Shown piece by piece: positions 26,109 to 34,079 of a DNA stretch of 64,000 bases; position 1 is the first letter of the stretch, and every line of letters starts with the position of its first letter. This stretch comes from Actinomycetospora sp. NBRC 106375 (lineage in GTDB: Bacteria; Actinomycetota; Actinomycetes; Mycobacteriales; Pseudonocardiaceae). A program made the position numbers and the translations under genes. The stretch is from contig NZ_BSTS01000002.1 in assembly GCF_030269665.1 (NCBI RefSeq), positions 186,001 to 250,000 on the forward strand, written 5' to 3'. Below the pieces are notes generated by a model. It had not been told where the DNA came from, made no database searches, and saw only the letters and a list, made by a program, of their open reading frames with translations.

Positions 26109-26464
26109 GTAGTCCTCCCGGAGATCGAACGCGCCCGCGGCGGCGCCTGCGTTCCGGACCGGCGGCGGAGGCCGGCGGAAGCGGGGACGGGCCGTGGTCG
26201 AGCACGGCGCCAGCCGCGCGCAGCGCCACGAGCCCGGCCCTGCGATCCCGCCGTGCCTCGGCCGCCCAACCGGGGCAGCACCGCGCCGCCGCAGGCGGCG
26301 CGCTTGATCCTCTAGAGGACGATTCGGCAGCGGTCCCAAGACATCACGGATGGGAGGAAGTCGAGGCACTCACTGTGCCCGAGAGACTTCCTCGGGCGAG
26401 GCCGCGTGGACCATGATGCGTGCCCGAACTGCCACGCCGGGTCGGGGTCCGAAGGGGGTGGGGG
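26109..26464. other. 356-bp non-coding leader before glutaminase
   Basis: No gene of normal size is evident. The region contains nested inverted repeats (26354-26397) and a 20-codon ATG frame (26413-26475) that ends 11 bases inside the glutaminase gene. It probably carries the promoter of the glutaminase-MFS operon. Confidence 0.5.
26354..26397 (+). promoter_or_regulatory. possible attenuator: two overlapping hairpins
   Basis: GAGGAAGTC (26354-26362) can pair with GACTTCCTC (26385-26393), and GCCCGAG (26377-26383) with CTCGGGC (26391-26397). The partners overlap at 26391-26393, so the two hairpins exclude each other, as in attenuators. It lies about 70 bases before the glutaminase start. Confidence 0.35.
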
Positions 26465-27472
26465 ATGGACGTTGACGCGTCCGGGGTGCCCCAGGTCGCG
26501 GTCACCGGGGCAGTGCCGTCGGGTCCAGACACCGATCGGCTGTTGACCGAAGCCCATGAGCACGCCTCCCGCCACGCTGAGGGGGCGGTGGCCGACTACA
26601 TCCCGATCTTGGCCGCCGCCGACCCGGAGGTGTTCGGGGTGTGCCTGGCCGATGTCGAGGGGGGTCTGCACGAGGTCGGAGACACCCGGGTGCCGTTCTC
26701 GATCCAGTCCATCTCCAAGGCGTTCGTGTACGCCCTGCTGTGCGACGCGCTCGGGCACGAGCGGGCGTTCGAGATGGTCGGGGTCAACAACACGGGGCTG
26801 GCGTTCAACTCGGTGGTGGCGATCGAGCTCAACGACGGCCACCCGCGCAACCCAATGGTCAACGCGGGCGCGCTCGCGACCACCGCCCTGATTCCCGGTG
26901 AGACCACCGAGGACCGCTGGGCGGTGATCCGTGAGGGGTTGTCACGGTTCGCCGGGCGCGCGCTCGAGGTAGACGACGAGGTCTACCGGTCGGAGTCGAC
27001 GACCAACCATCGCAACCGGGCGATCGCGCAGCTGCTGGAGAGCTACGGGCGCATCGAGCGCGACCCGGGCGGGGTGGTCGAGGTCTACACCCGTCAGTGC
27101 TCGCTGAGCGTCGACGCCCACGACCTGGCGGTCATGGGCGCGACCCTGGCCGACGGCGGGGTCAACCCCGTCACCGGGCAACGGGTCGTGGCCGCCACCG
27201 TCGCTCGCGACACCCTGGCCGTCCTGGCTGCGTCCGGGCTCTACGAGCGCTCCGGGGAATGGCTGTTCGAGATCGGGCTGCCGGGCAAGTCCGGGGTTGC
27301 CGGCGGCCTGGTCACCGTCGCCCCGGGCAAGGCCGGTATCGGTTGCTACGCCCCTCGCCTCGACGCGGCCGGCAACAGCGTGCGCGGTCAGATCGCCACC
27401 GCGCACCTGTCCCGCGCGCTCGGGCTCCACGTGTTCGCTTCAAACCCGCACGTCGAGGAGAGACCGCGATGA
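26465..27472 (+). CDS. glsA: serine-dependent glutaminase (element cargo)
   Basis: A 335-residue glutaminase of the beta-lactamase-like fold, which hydrolyses glutamine to glutamate and ammonia. The catalytic S-x-x-K is Ser82-Ile-Ser-Lys85 in FSIQSISKAFVYALL. Other family signatures are NNTGLAFNS, NPMVNAGALA, the ESYGRI region, YTRQCSLSVDAHDLAVMGA and LPGKSGVAGGLV. The ATG at 26465 has GAAGGGGG upstream. There is no C-terminal STAS domain, unlike some actinobacterial homologues. Its TGA overlaps the ATG of the MFS gene, so the two are coupled. Being inside an AICE suggests horizontal arrival. Confidence 0.93.
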   Translation: MDVDASGVPQVAVTGAVPSGPDTDRLLTEAHEHASRHAEGAVADYIPILAAADPEVFGVCLADVEGGLHEVGDTRVPFSIQSISKAFVYALLCDALGHERAFEMVGVNNTGLAFNSVVAIELNDGHPRNPMVNAGALATTALIPGETTEDRWAVIREGLSRFAGRALEVDDEVYRSESTTNHRNRAIAQLLESYGRIERDPGGVVEVYTRQCSLSVDAHDLAVMGATLADGGVNPVTGQRVVAATVARDTLAVLAASGLYERSGEWLFEIGLPGKSGVAGGLVTVAPGKAGIGCYAPRLDAAGNSVRGQIATAHLSRALGLHVFASNPHVEERPR

Positions 27473-29133
27473 CCGACGCTACCGACATCACCGACACCCC
27501 CGATCCGGGTGCAGCGGTGCGGGCGTCGTGGACACCGATGGTGGGTCTGTTCCTGGCCCAGATCCTCATGTCCTACAACGTGGCCGCGCTGCCGGTCTCC
27601 CTCGGCGGCATGGTCGACACCTTCGAGGTCGCGCCGACCGAGGTCAGCACCGCGATCGTCACCTACGGTCTGGTCGTCGCCGCCCTGGTGATGGTCGGCG
27701 CGAAGATCGGCCAACGGGTCGGCTGGGTCGTGGTGTTCCGGGCCGTGGTGGTGCTGTTCGCGCTCTCCGCGCTCACCATGATCCTGGCGCCGTCGGTGGG
27801 CTGGGTGATCCTCGCCCAAGCACTCGCCGGCGCGTCAGCCGCGATCATCGTGCCGTCGCTCGTGGCGCTGATTGCCGAGAACTACCACGGCGACCAGCAG
27901 GCCACCGCCATCGGCTCCCTCGGATCAGCACGTGCCCTGGCCGGGGTCAGCGCGTTCCTCATCGGCGGCACCCTGGCCACCTACGTCGGGTGGCGACAGG
28001 TCTTCGTCGTCGTGCTCGTCATCGCCGTCGCGGTGTTCGTACTGAGTTTCCGGCTGCGCTCCGACCGCGGCAACCCCGAGATCAGCATCGACGTCGTAGC
28101 TGCCGTCCTGATCGGCGCCGCGATCGTCATGCTGACCCTCGGGGTGAACAACCTCAACAGCTGGGGCCTGCTACTCGCCGAACCCGACGCCCCGTTCACC
28201 GTCCTCGGGGTCTCCCCCGCTCCGGTCCTCATCGTACTGGGGATCGTGCTGGTCCAGGGCTTCTTCCTGTGGACCCGGCGCCGCACCGAGGCCGGCCGGG
28301 TGCCGCTGGTGAGCCTGTCGGTGCTCGGCTCCGGCCGCGAACGCGCCGCCGTCTACGCGATGTTCGTCGTGGTCGCCCTCGAGGCGGCCCTGAACTTCAC
28401 GGTGCCGCTCTACATCCAGATCGTGCAGGGCCGTACGGCCTTCGACACCTCGCTGGCGATGCTGCCGTTCAACCTGACCGTGTTCGTCACCGCGATCTTG
28501 GTCGTCCGGGTCTACGGGCGGTTCAGCCCACGCACCATCGGCATGGCGTGCTTCGGGCTCACCACCGTCGCGCTGACATGGCTCTCGTTCGTCGTCACCA
28601 ACAACTGGGAGACCCTGCCCACCATTCTCGGGCTCTTCGTGTTCGGCGTCGGGCAGGGCGCCCTGGTCACGCTCGTGTTCAATGTGCTGGTCACGGCCTC
28701 GCCCAAGGAGCTCTCCGGTGACGTCGGCTCGGTGCGCGGCACCGTGCAGAACCTCGCTTCCGCCGTCGGTACCGCCGTGGCCGGGGCGCTGCTCGTGGGC
28801 ATCCTCAGCGCCAACGTCGCCACCGCCCTCGCCCGCACCGTCGAGCTCCCACCCGAGCTCGTCGCCCAGGTCGATCTCGACAACACCAACTTCATCAGCA
28901 ATGAACGCCTCCAGACCGTGCTCGCCGGCACCACCGCCACCCCCGCCCAGATCGACGCCGCCGTCGCCCTCAACGAGGAAGCGCGCCTGCGTGCATTGCG
29001 GCTCGGACTGCTGGTCCTCGCCGGGGTCAGCGCCCTCGCGATCCTGCCCGCCAGCCGCCTGCCCGACTACCGACCCGGCGAGCTCCCCGCGAACATCGTC
29101 GCGGACAGCGGCAGCGCACCATCGAGAACGTGA
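27469..29133 (+). CDS. MFS transporter, DHA2-like (element cargo)
   Basis: A 554-residue multi-pass permease. About twelve to fourteen hydrophobic segments are visible (for example MVGLFLAQILMSYNVAALPV, VVVLFALSALTMILAPSVGW). The RIGQR-like loop appears as GAKIGQRVGWVVVF, and FGVGQGALVTLVFNVLVTAS resembles motif C of DHA2 drug/H+ antiporters. The start overlaps the glutaminase stop (ATGA), so the two proteins are made together. It could export or import a compound tied to glutamine or glutamate. Alternatively it is a general efflux pump that merely shares the operon. Confidence 0.88.
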   Translation: MTDATDITDTPDPGAAVRASWTPMVGLFLAQILMSYNVAALPVSLGGMVDTFEVAPTEVSTAIVTYGLVVAALVMVGAKIGQRVGWVVVFRAVVVLFALSALTMILAPSVGWVILAQALAGASAAIIVPSLVALIAENYHGDQQATAIGSLGSARALAGVSAFLIGGTLATYVGWRQVFVVVLVIAVAVFVLSFRLRSDRGNPEISIDVVAAVLIGAAIVMLTLGVNNLNSWGLLLAEPDAPFTVLGVSPAPVLIVLGIVLVQGFFLWTRRRTEAGRVPLVSLSVLGSGRERAAVYAMFVVVALEAALNFTVPLYIQIVQGRTAFDTSLAMLPFNLTVFVTAILVVRVYGRFSPRTIGMACFGLTTVALTWLSFVVTNNWETLPTILGLFVFGVGQGALVTLVFNVLVTASPKELSGDVGSVRGTVQNLASAVGTAVAGALLVGILSANVATALARTVELPPELVAQVDLDNTNFISNERLQTVLAGTTATPAQIDAAVALNEEARLRALRLGLLVLAGVSALAILPASRLPDYRPGELPANIVADSGSAPSRT

Positions 29134-29194
29134 GGCCGGCGTCACGTGGCGGTGGTCGCACGGCTCCTCGTTCGAGCGCCTGATCTCCTCGCGG

Positions 29195-30386
29195 GTGTTC
29201 CGCTTCGGCCGGCGCATCCGGTACCGGAGCGGCTTCGCCGATCTCATGGCGTCGGCCGGCCTCCAGGCACGCGACGCCTCCGCCCGTCTCGTCGTGCCCC
29301 GGCTGCTGTGGTGCCGCCTCGGCCCGCACGCCGATCTGCTGACCGTCCAGCTCTGCCCCGGCGTGACGCGGGAGGACCTCGAGGAGCGGTCGGACGAGCT
29401 GCGCTCCGAGTTCCGGGCCCTCGACGTCCGGGTGCTCGCCCACCGGCGCCGCGGCTGGGTGTGGTTGCGCGTGATCTGCGCGGACACGCTGATGGAGCCC
29501 ACCGCGCCGCCGAGCTCGGCGCACGCCGTCGATCTCGAAGCGCTCCCGCTCGGGCCGGGAGGACGGCTCGCCGTGGCGGCTGCGGCTGCTCGGGCGGCAC
29601 GTCCTGATGGCCGGCGCCTCCGGCTCGGGCAAGTCGTCGATGGTCGCCGGTCTGCTGTTGGCGCTCGCCCCGGCGATCCGCGAGGACCTGGCGCGCGTCA
29701 TCGGGATCGACCCGAAGGGCGGCATGGAGTTCGGCATGTGCGCCGAGCTGTTCCACCTTCTGGCCGCCGACAGCGACGAACACCTCGTCGTCGGTCTGGA
29801 GGCCGCGGCCGCGCTCACCGCGCAGCGCACCCGCGAACTGCGCTCCCGAACTCGTCAGCACGTGCCGACGACCGCCGAGCCGTTCTACGTCGTCCTCGTC
29901 GACGAGGTGGCCTCTCTGACCACCTACATCGCCGATCGCGCGCTGCGCAGCCGTGCTCAGGCCGCGCTCGGGCAGCTGCTCACCAAGGGCCGCGCTCCGG
30001 GCGTCTCGGTGGTCGGGTGTGTGCAGGACCCGCGCAAGGAGGTCGTCGACCTCCGCGGGCTGTTCACCACGCGCGTCGGCCTGCGGATGACGGAGAAGAC
30101 CGAGGTCGCGATGGTCCTCGGGGACGGCGCCCGGGATCGCGGTGCGCGGTGCGACCAGATCAGCGCGCTCACTCCGGGCATCGGCTATGTGGTCGACGAC
30201 GAGGACCAGACCCTGACCAAGGTCCGGTCGGTCTACGTGGACGACGAGCAGATGCGCTGGCTCGCCCGCACCTACCCCAGCCCGACCCGTGAGGACGTCG
30301 GGTCGGTGATCCCGGTCCAGCGCGACGAGCCGACTCCACGCAAGAAGGCCAAGAGCGCTCCGACGAAGGGCGGTGAGTCCTCGTGA
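29195..30386 (+). pseudogene. FtsK/SpoIIIE-like transfer gene (TraSA type), frameshifted
   Basis: The product is a DNA-pumping conjugal transfer ATPase of the AICE type. The 5' part is in one frame (VFRFGRRIRYRSGF to HAVDLEALPLG). The ATPase is in another: DGSPWRLRLLGRHVLMAGAS, then Walker A AGASGSGKSSMV at 29607, Walker B region FYVVLVDEVASLTTYI, and LTKGRAPGVSVVGCVQDPRK. Removing one G from the GGG at 29552-29554 restores a continuous reading. The N-terminal membrane part is also missing, since the frame begins right behind the MFS stop. The gene is therefore broken in two ways, unless the G is a sequencing error. Confidence 0.8.
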
Positions 30387-30412
30387 GCGCTGAGGCGGTG
30401 ACGCCAGCTGGG

Positions 30413-30448
30413 GGCTCCGGGAGCACGGGGGGATGCGCTCCCGGAGCC
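30413..30448. repeat. dispersed hairpin repeat A, copy 2
   Basis: The arms 30413-30426 and 30435-30448 pair with one mismatch around the loop GGGGGGAT, the same loop as at 1769-1804. One stem pair that is T-A in copy 1 is C-G here. It starts 27 bp after the tra stop. Confidence 0.8.
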
Positions 30449-30607
30449 GAACGTCCACGCTACGCCGACGGGGCCGTGAGCCCGCCGGCTGAGGCGGGAA
30501 GGACCCCAGAGGGCGGCGTCAGGGACCCGTGGCCCCCCGCCGGGTCACCCGACGCCAGGCTCGTCGAGCGCTCCCCAGCCTCGACGAGTGCACACCATTC
30601 GGGTGAC

Positions 30608-30987
30608 GTGGACGAGCGGTTCGACGAAGCGCGATTTTCGACGTCTCGTGCCAAGCGGTCCGCGCTCCCGATGACCGCCGACGTGGCCCGGGCGATGGCC
30701 ACCGAGCACGGCGTCTGCATCCGGCCGGTGGCGCTGCGGCGGATCGACACCGAGACCGGCCGCACCGAGGTCGTGCCCGTCGCGTGCGGGTCGACGCGAC
30801 AGGACGTCTGCGGCCCGTGCGCGGTGAAGGCCCGGACCCTGCGCATGGCTCAATGCCGCGAGCCGCGAGCCGCGAGCCGCGAGCCGCGATCGCCGAACGC
30901 CAGCGATGGCGCGCGGAGTACACCGCGGCCCAGCTCGCGGCCTCGGGGGACCTCCCGTGTTCGGCAACGAGCGGGGCGGCGGCGTGA
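30608..30987 (+). pseudogene. RepSA-like replication initiator, internally deleted
   Basis: The N-terminal 80 or so residues (SALPMTADVARAMATEHGVC, then RRIDTETGRTEVVPVACGST and CGPCAVKARTLRMAQC) match the start of AICE/plasmid RepSA initiators, including the Cys pair. The middle of the protein is gone. After a 7-base tandem repeat a different frame gives a plausible C-terminal tail (IAERQRWRAEYTAAQLAASG) whose stop overlaps the xis start (GTGA). The usual initiator is several hundred residues, so this remnant cannot replicate the element. Confidence 0.75.
30855..30889. repeat. GCCGCGA tandem repeat, five copies
   Basis: Five perfect copies of the 7-base unit GCCGCGA lie exactly at the junction between the N- and C-terminal remnants of rep. 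Because 7 is not a multiple of 3, copy-number change would shift the frame. Confidence 0.9.
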
Positions 30988-31193
30988 GCGCCCGGGTTCC
31001 GGCACCGCGGCGGCCGGTGGAGAAGCTGACCGTCGAGCAGGTCTGTGACGAGTTGCAGGTCGCGCGCTCGACGTTCTACCAGTGGCGCCAGCTCGGGAAA
31101 GCGCCCAAGTGCATCCGGCTTCCGAACGGCGCGATCCGTGTCCGGCGGGCCGATCTCGACGCGTGGCCGGACGGCTGCGAGGTCCCGGCCTGA
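30984..31193 (+). CDS. excisionase (AlpA/MerR-like helix-turn-helix)
   Basis: A 69-residue winged-helix protein of the kind found before AICE integrases (EKLTVEQVCDELQVARSTFY, then QWRQLGKAPKCIRLPNGAIR, then VRRADLDAW). It should bend DNA at att sites and favour excision. The GTG overlaps the rep stop, and its TGA overlaps the ATG of int (TGATG), so rep, xis and int were once one coupled unit. The frame is intact although its partner integrase is dead. Confidence 0.88.
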   Translation: MSARVPAPRRPVEKLTVEQVCDELQVARSTFYQWRQLGKAPKCIRLPNGAIRVRRADLDAWPDGCEVPA

Positions 31194-32591
31194 TGGCGCC
31201 CGAGCGGGAGACGACGCTCGACGTGCGGGTCTGGGGTGTGACGAAGCGCGGGGGCGCGCGGGGCACGACGTACCGGGTGCGGTGGATCGTGGCCGGTCAC
31301 GAGTGGCACGACTCGTTCCCGCACCGCCGGCAGGCCGACGGGTTCCGCTCCGAGCTGGTGGGTGCGATCCGGCGCGGGGAGCCGTTCGATCTGGCGACCG
31401 GCCGGCCCGTCTCGTCGACACCCGAGGTCGCGGCGGTGACGTGGTTCGAGCTGGCGTGCGACTACGTCGACATGAAGTGGTCCCGGCAGGCCGGTAAGAG
31501 CCGGCGCGGCATCGCGGAGTCGCTGACCACCACGACCCCGGTGCTCCTGACCACCGACCGCGGCCGACCGGACGACGACGTCCTCCGCGCCACGCTCTAC
31601 GCCTGGGCCTTCAACGCGCCGGTGCGCGCCGCCGGCCCGCCCGCTGACGACGACATGGCCGCGGCGGCTCGCTGGCTCGCTCAGCACACGGTGCCGGCGG
31701 CGGCGCTGTCCGACACCGTGCTCGTGCGTGCGGTGCTGGACCGCTTCACGGTGCGGCTCGACGGGACGCCGGCCAGTGCGAGCACCGTGACCCGCAAGCG
31801 CGCCACGTTGTTCAACATCGTCGAGTACGCCGTCGAGCGGGAGCTGCTGCCGTCCAATCCGCTGCGCACGATCCGCTGGAGCGCCCCCAAGCTCGCTGAC
31901 ACTGTCAACCCGCGGGCGGTGGTCAACCCGGTGCAGGCGCGCGCGCTGCTCGAGGCGGTGAGGGTGCAGGGCAAGGCCGGGCCGGCGCTGGTCGCGTTCT
32001 TCGCCGCGATGTACTACGCAGCCCTTCGCCCGGCCGAGGCCGTGGAGCTCCGCCGCGACGCGCTGACGCTGCCCGAGGAGGGCTGGGGCGAGCTGTACCT
32101 CACCGGCTCGGCCCCGGAGACCGGCCGCGTGTGGACCGGGCTCGCCACCCGCCGGGAGCCGCGCGGACTCAAGCACCGGGGCCGTCAGGACGTGCGGATC
32201 GTTCCCTGTCCCCCGCCGTTGGTCCGACTGCTGCGCGACCACCTCGACAGCTTCGGCGTCGACCGGCAGGGCCGGCTGTTCCGTGGTGCTCGGGGCGGCC
32301 CGCTGGCCGGCAGCGTCTAGCAACGCGTGTGGCGCGACGCCCGCGAGAAGGCCCTGACGGCCCTCCGAGGTCGCCTCACCGCTCGCCCGCCGGCCCTACG
32401 ACCTCCGGCACGCCGCCGTGTCGACCTGGCTGAACTCCGGCGTGCCGGCACCGCAGGTCGCCGAGTGGGCCGGCCACAGCGTGAATGTGCTCCTGCGCGT
32501 TTACGCGAAGTGCATCGTCGGCCAAGAGGACGCCGCCCGACGCCGGATCGCCGAGGCCCTTGGTGAGGGGGAGCCGGAGGGCGGCCGATGA
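31193..32591 (+). pseudogene. tyrosine-recombinase integrase, inactivated
   Basis: The element's site-specific integrase. The N-terminal arm and core run from the ATG at 31193 through RVRWIVAGHEWHDSF and AMYYAALRPAEAVELRRD, which holds the first catalytic Arg. An amber TAG at 32318-32320 ends the frame after GGPLAGSV, where a Tyr codon would fit. A further frameshift near 32370-32395 separates it from the C-terminal catalytic part RPYDLRHAAVSTWLNSG, then AEWAGHSVNVLLRVYAKC, with H-x-x-R and the nucleophile Tyr, ending at 32591. It lies next to the tRNA end, as usual. Confidence 0.88.
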
Positions 32592-32596
32592 GCGGG

Positions 32597-33064
32597 CTAC
32601 TCCTCTTCCGAACCTCTCGCATGCACTTCCGAACCGTCAGCGGTGCCGCCCCGCCACCAGCTGACGAGACCGACCGGGACGAACAGTGCGAGGAACGCCA
32701 CCACAAGCCACAGCAGGACGTCGGTGACCACCGAGTCCATCCACCAACAGAACGCCATGATCGCGCCGCCGAGCACGACAAGAACAAGAACGGTGACAAG
32801 CGATTGCGTGTCCCGGGTGCGACCGGCCTTTGTGTCCTCAAGAACAGCCAGGGCGGTGGCCTGGGCGCTCACGAGCTCGCGCAACCTCGCCTGTGCGTCC
32901 TCGGCATCGGCCTCGGTCGCGAGTTTTGCCAGCTCGAGGTTCTCCTTGAGGTCATGCCTGAGCCGAGCGGACTTCCGACCACTTCGGAGCATTCCGTAGA
33001 TCGTAGAGGCGATGGCGAGCAGGACCGGACCCGCCGTCTTGAGCTGATCGAGTACCGGCCCCAT
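32597..33064 (-). CDS. two-helix membrane protein, hypothetical
   Basis: A 155-residue protein. A first hydrophobic stretch ([15 protein letters not shown]) leads to a charged coiled-coil-like region (residues about 25-85), then two transmembrane helices ([39 protein letters not shown]) and an acidic tail. The ATG at 33064 has GGAGG 6 bases upstream. It lies between int and the tRNA, opposite in strand to the other element genes. Family unknown. A role in surface exclusion or element maintenance is only a guess from position. Confidence 0.75.
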   Translation of the reverse strand: MGPVLDQLKTAGPVLLAIASTIYGMLRSGRKSARLRHDLKENLELAKLATEADAEDAQARLRELVSAQATALAVLEDTKAGRTRDTQSLVTVLVLVVLGGAIMAFCWWMDSVVTDVLLWLVVAFLALFVPVGLVSWWRGGTADGSEVHARGSEEE

Positions 33065-33081
33065 GACATCCTCCAACCGTC

Positions 33082-33102
33082 TTACCCCAACATGTGGGGT
33101 AA
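33082..33102. repeat. 8-bp inverted repeat upstream of the membrane-protein gene
   Basis: TTACCCCA and TGGGGTAA are separated by ACATG. The repeat sits 18 bp before the start of the 32597-33064 gene and about 220 bp from the right att repeat. It could be an operator or a recombinase arm site. Confidence 0.5.
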
Positions 33103-33325
33103 CTACACGGGCGTAACTCCAGCATGTAGTGCTCACGGTACCGGATCAGCATCGTCCAGCCGGCAAGGGGTTGCGACGGCCCGACTCAACCTTGCACCGG
33201 CCCTACGTGGCGGGGCGTCGCGCTTCGACCGCCCGGGGCACGTGCGGAGATCAACTCGTCCGTGCATCGTCCGTGGACACCGGCGCACGACCGGTCACAG
33301 CCGGACGGAGCGGAACATGGTGCCA

Positions 33326-33424
33326 ATCATGAAGAAGGCCCATCGTCGCTGGTCAGCGAATCGATGGGCCGGTGTGGCGGGTCCAGGATTCGAACCTGGG
33401 AAGCTTGCGCGACGGATTTACAGT
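33326..33424. repeat. right attachment repeat, overlapping the intact tRNA-Tyr
   Basis: The direct-repeat partner of 25335-25434. Its tRNA part (33371-33424) is inside the complete tRNA-Tyr gene, so integration preserved the tRNA. Confidence 0.85.
33337..33370 (-). terminator. tRNA-Tyr terminator hairpin
   Basis: Stem GGCCCATCG/CGATGGGCC with inner stem TCGCT/AGCGA and loop GGTC, starting 5 bases after the tRNA 3' end on the minus strand and followed by TTCTTC. Confidence 0.8.
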
Positions 33425-33455
33425 CCGCTCCCTTTGGCCACTCGGGCAACCCGCC
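33375..33455 (-). tRNA. tRNA-Tyr (GTA)
   Basis: The minus strand gives an 81-base type II tRNA. The acceptor stem is GGCGGGT/ACCCGCC with discriminator A, the anticodon loop CTGTAAA has GTA, the variable arm is long and the T-loop GTTCGAATC is standard. CCA is not encoded. Its 3' half is duplicated at 25381-25434, which marks it as the integration target of the AICE remnant. Confidence 0.95.
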
Positions 33456-33568
33456 AGGGCGTGTGCCACCCCGCAGGACGGCGTCGGAGAGACTACAGAC
33501 CGGGGCCTACCCTCCGTGCAGGCGGGGCCCCGGTTGATCGCCGGGCCGACACGTCAGGGAGGACGACG

Positions 33569-34060
33569 ATGGCCAACCCCTCGTTCGACGTCGTGAGCAA
33601 GGTCGACCGCCAGGAGGTGGACAACGCGCTCAACCAGGCGGGCAAGGAGCTGTCGCAGCGCTTCGACTTCCGCGGCACGGGCGCCGACGTCTCCTGGGCC
33701 GGCGAGGAGGCGATCACGATCAGCGCCGAGACCGAGGAACGCTGCAAGGCGGCGATCGACGTCTTCAAGGAGAAGCTCATCAAGCGGGGCATCTCCATGA
33801 AGGCCTTCGACGTGGGCGACCCCGCCCTGTCGGGGAAGGCCTACAAGGTCACCGGCTCCCTGGTCCAGGGCATCAGCAAGGACAAGGGCAAGGAGATCTC
33901 CAAGGTCATCCGCGACGAGGGCCCGAAGGGGATCCAGGCGCAGATGCAGGACGACCAGCTCCGCGTCACGGGCAAGAAGAAGGACGACCTCCAGGCCGTC
34001 ATCTCACTGCTCAAGGACCGCGACTTCGAGATCGCGCTGCAGTTCGTCAACTACCGCTGA
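33569..34060 (+). CDS. yajQ: YajQ-family nucleotide-binding protein
   Basis: A 163-residue member of the YajQ (DUF520) family, two RNP-like domains that bind nucleotides; some homologues bind cyclic-di-GMP. It shows [37 protein letters not shown], and the C-terminal [20 protein letters not shown] and FVNYR. An AGGGAGGA site precedes the ATG. The length equals the family norm. It stands alone next to tRNA-Tyr, about 5 kb from htpX. Its cellular role in actinobacteria is not settled. Confidence 0.95.
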   Translation: MANPSFDVVSKVDRQEVDNALNQAGKELSQRFDFRGTGADVSWAGEEAITISAETEERCKAAIDVFKEKLIKRGISMKAFDVGDPALSGKAYKVTGSLVQGISKDKGKEISKVIRDEGPKGIQAQMQDDQLRVTGKKKDDLQAVISLLKDRDFEIALQFVNYR

Positions 34061-34079
34061 GCCGCGACGCGCGCCGGGG

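Larger units (their letters stand above)
25335..33424. mobile_element. degenerate actinomycete integrative and conjugative element (AICE) in tRNA-Tyr
   Basis: The element is bounded by direct repeats of the tRNA-Tyr 3' end, about 7990 bp apart. The module order tra (FtsK-like), rep (RepSA-like), xis, int, tRNA is that of AICEs such as pSAM2; SLP1 is a known AICE that also uses tRNA-Tyr. tra, rep and int are all broken, so the element should be unable to transfer, replicate or excise by itself. Open genes inside are a VOC protein, glutaminase, an MFS transporter, xis and a small membrane protein. The dead integrase probably fixed the cargo in the chromosome. Confidence 0.85.

Noticed and set aside
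30855..30889. The GCCGCGA array as a replication-origin iteron set
   Set aside because: Iterons are normally longer and lie outside the initiator frame; these units sit exactly at a deletion joint inside rep.
30383..31048. A single 221-residue gene spanning the rep remnant
   Set aside because: Only the middle part resembles an initiator; the end is a frame-shifted reading of the GCCGCGA repeat and of xis.
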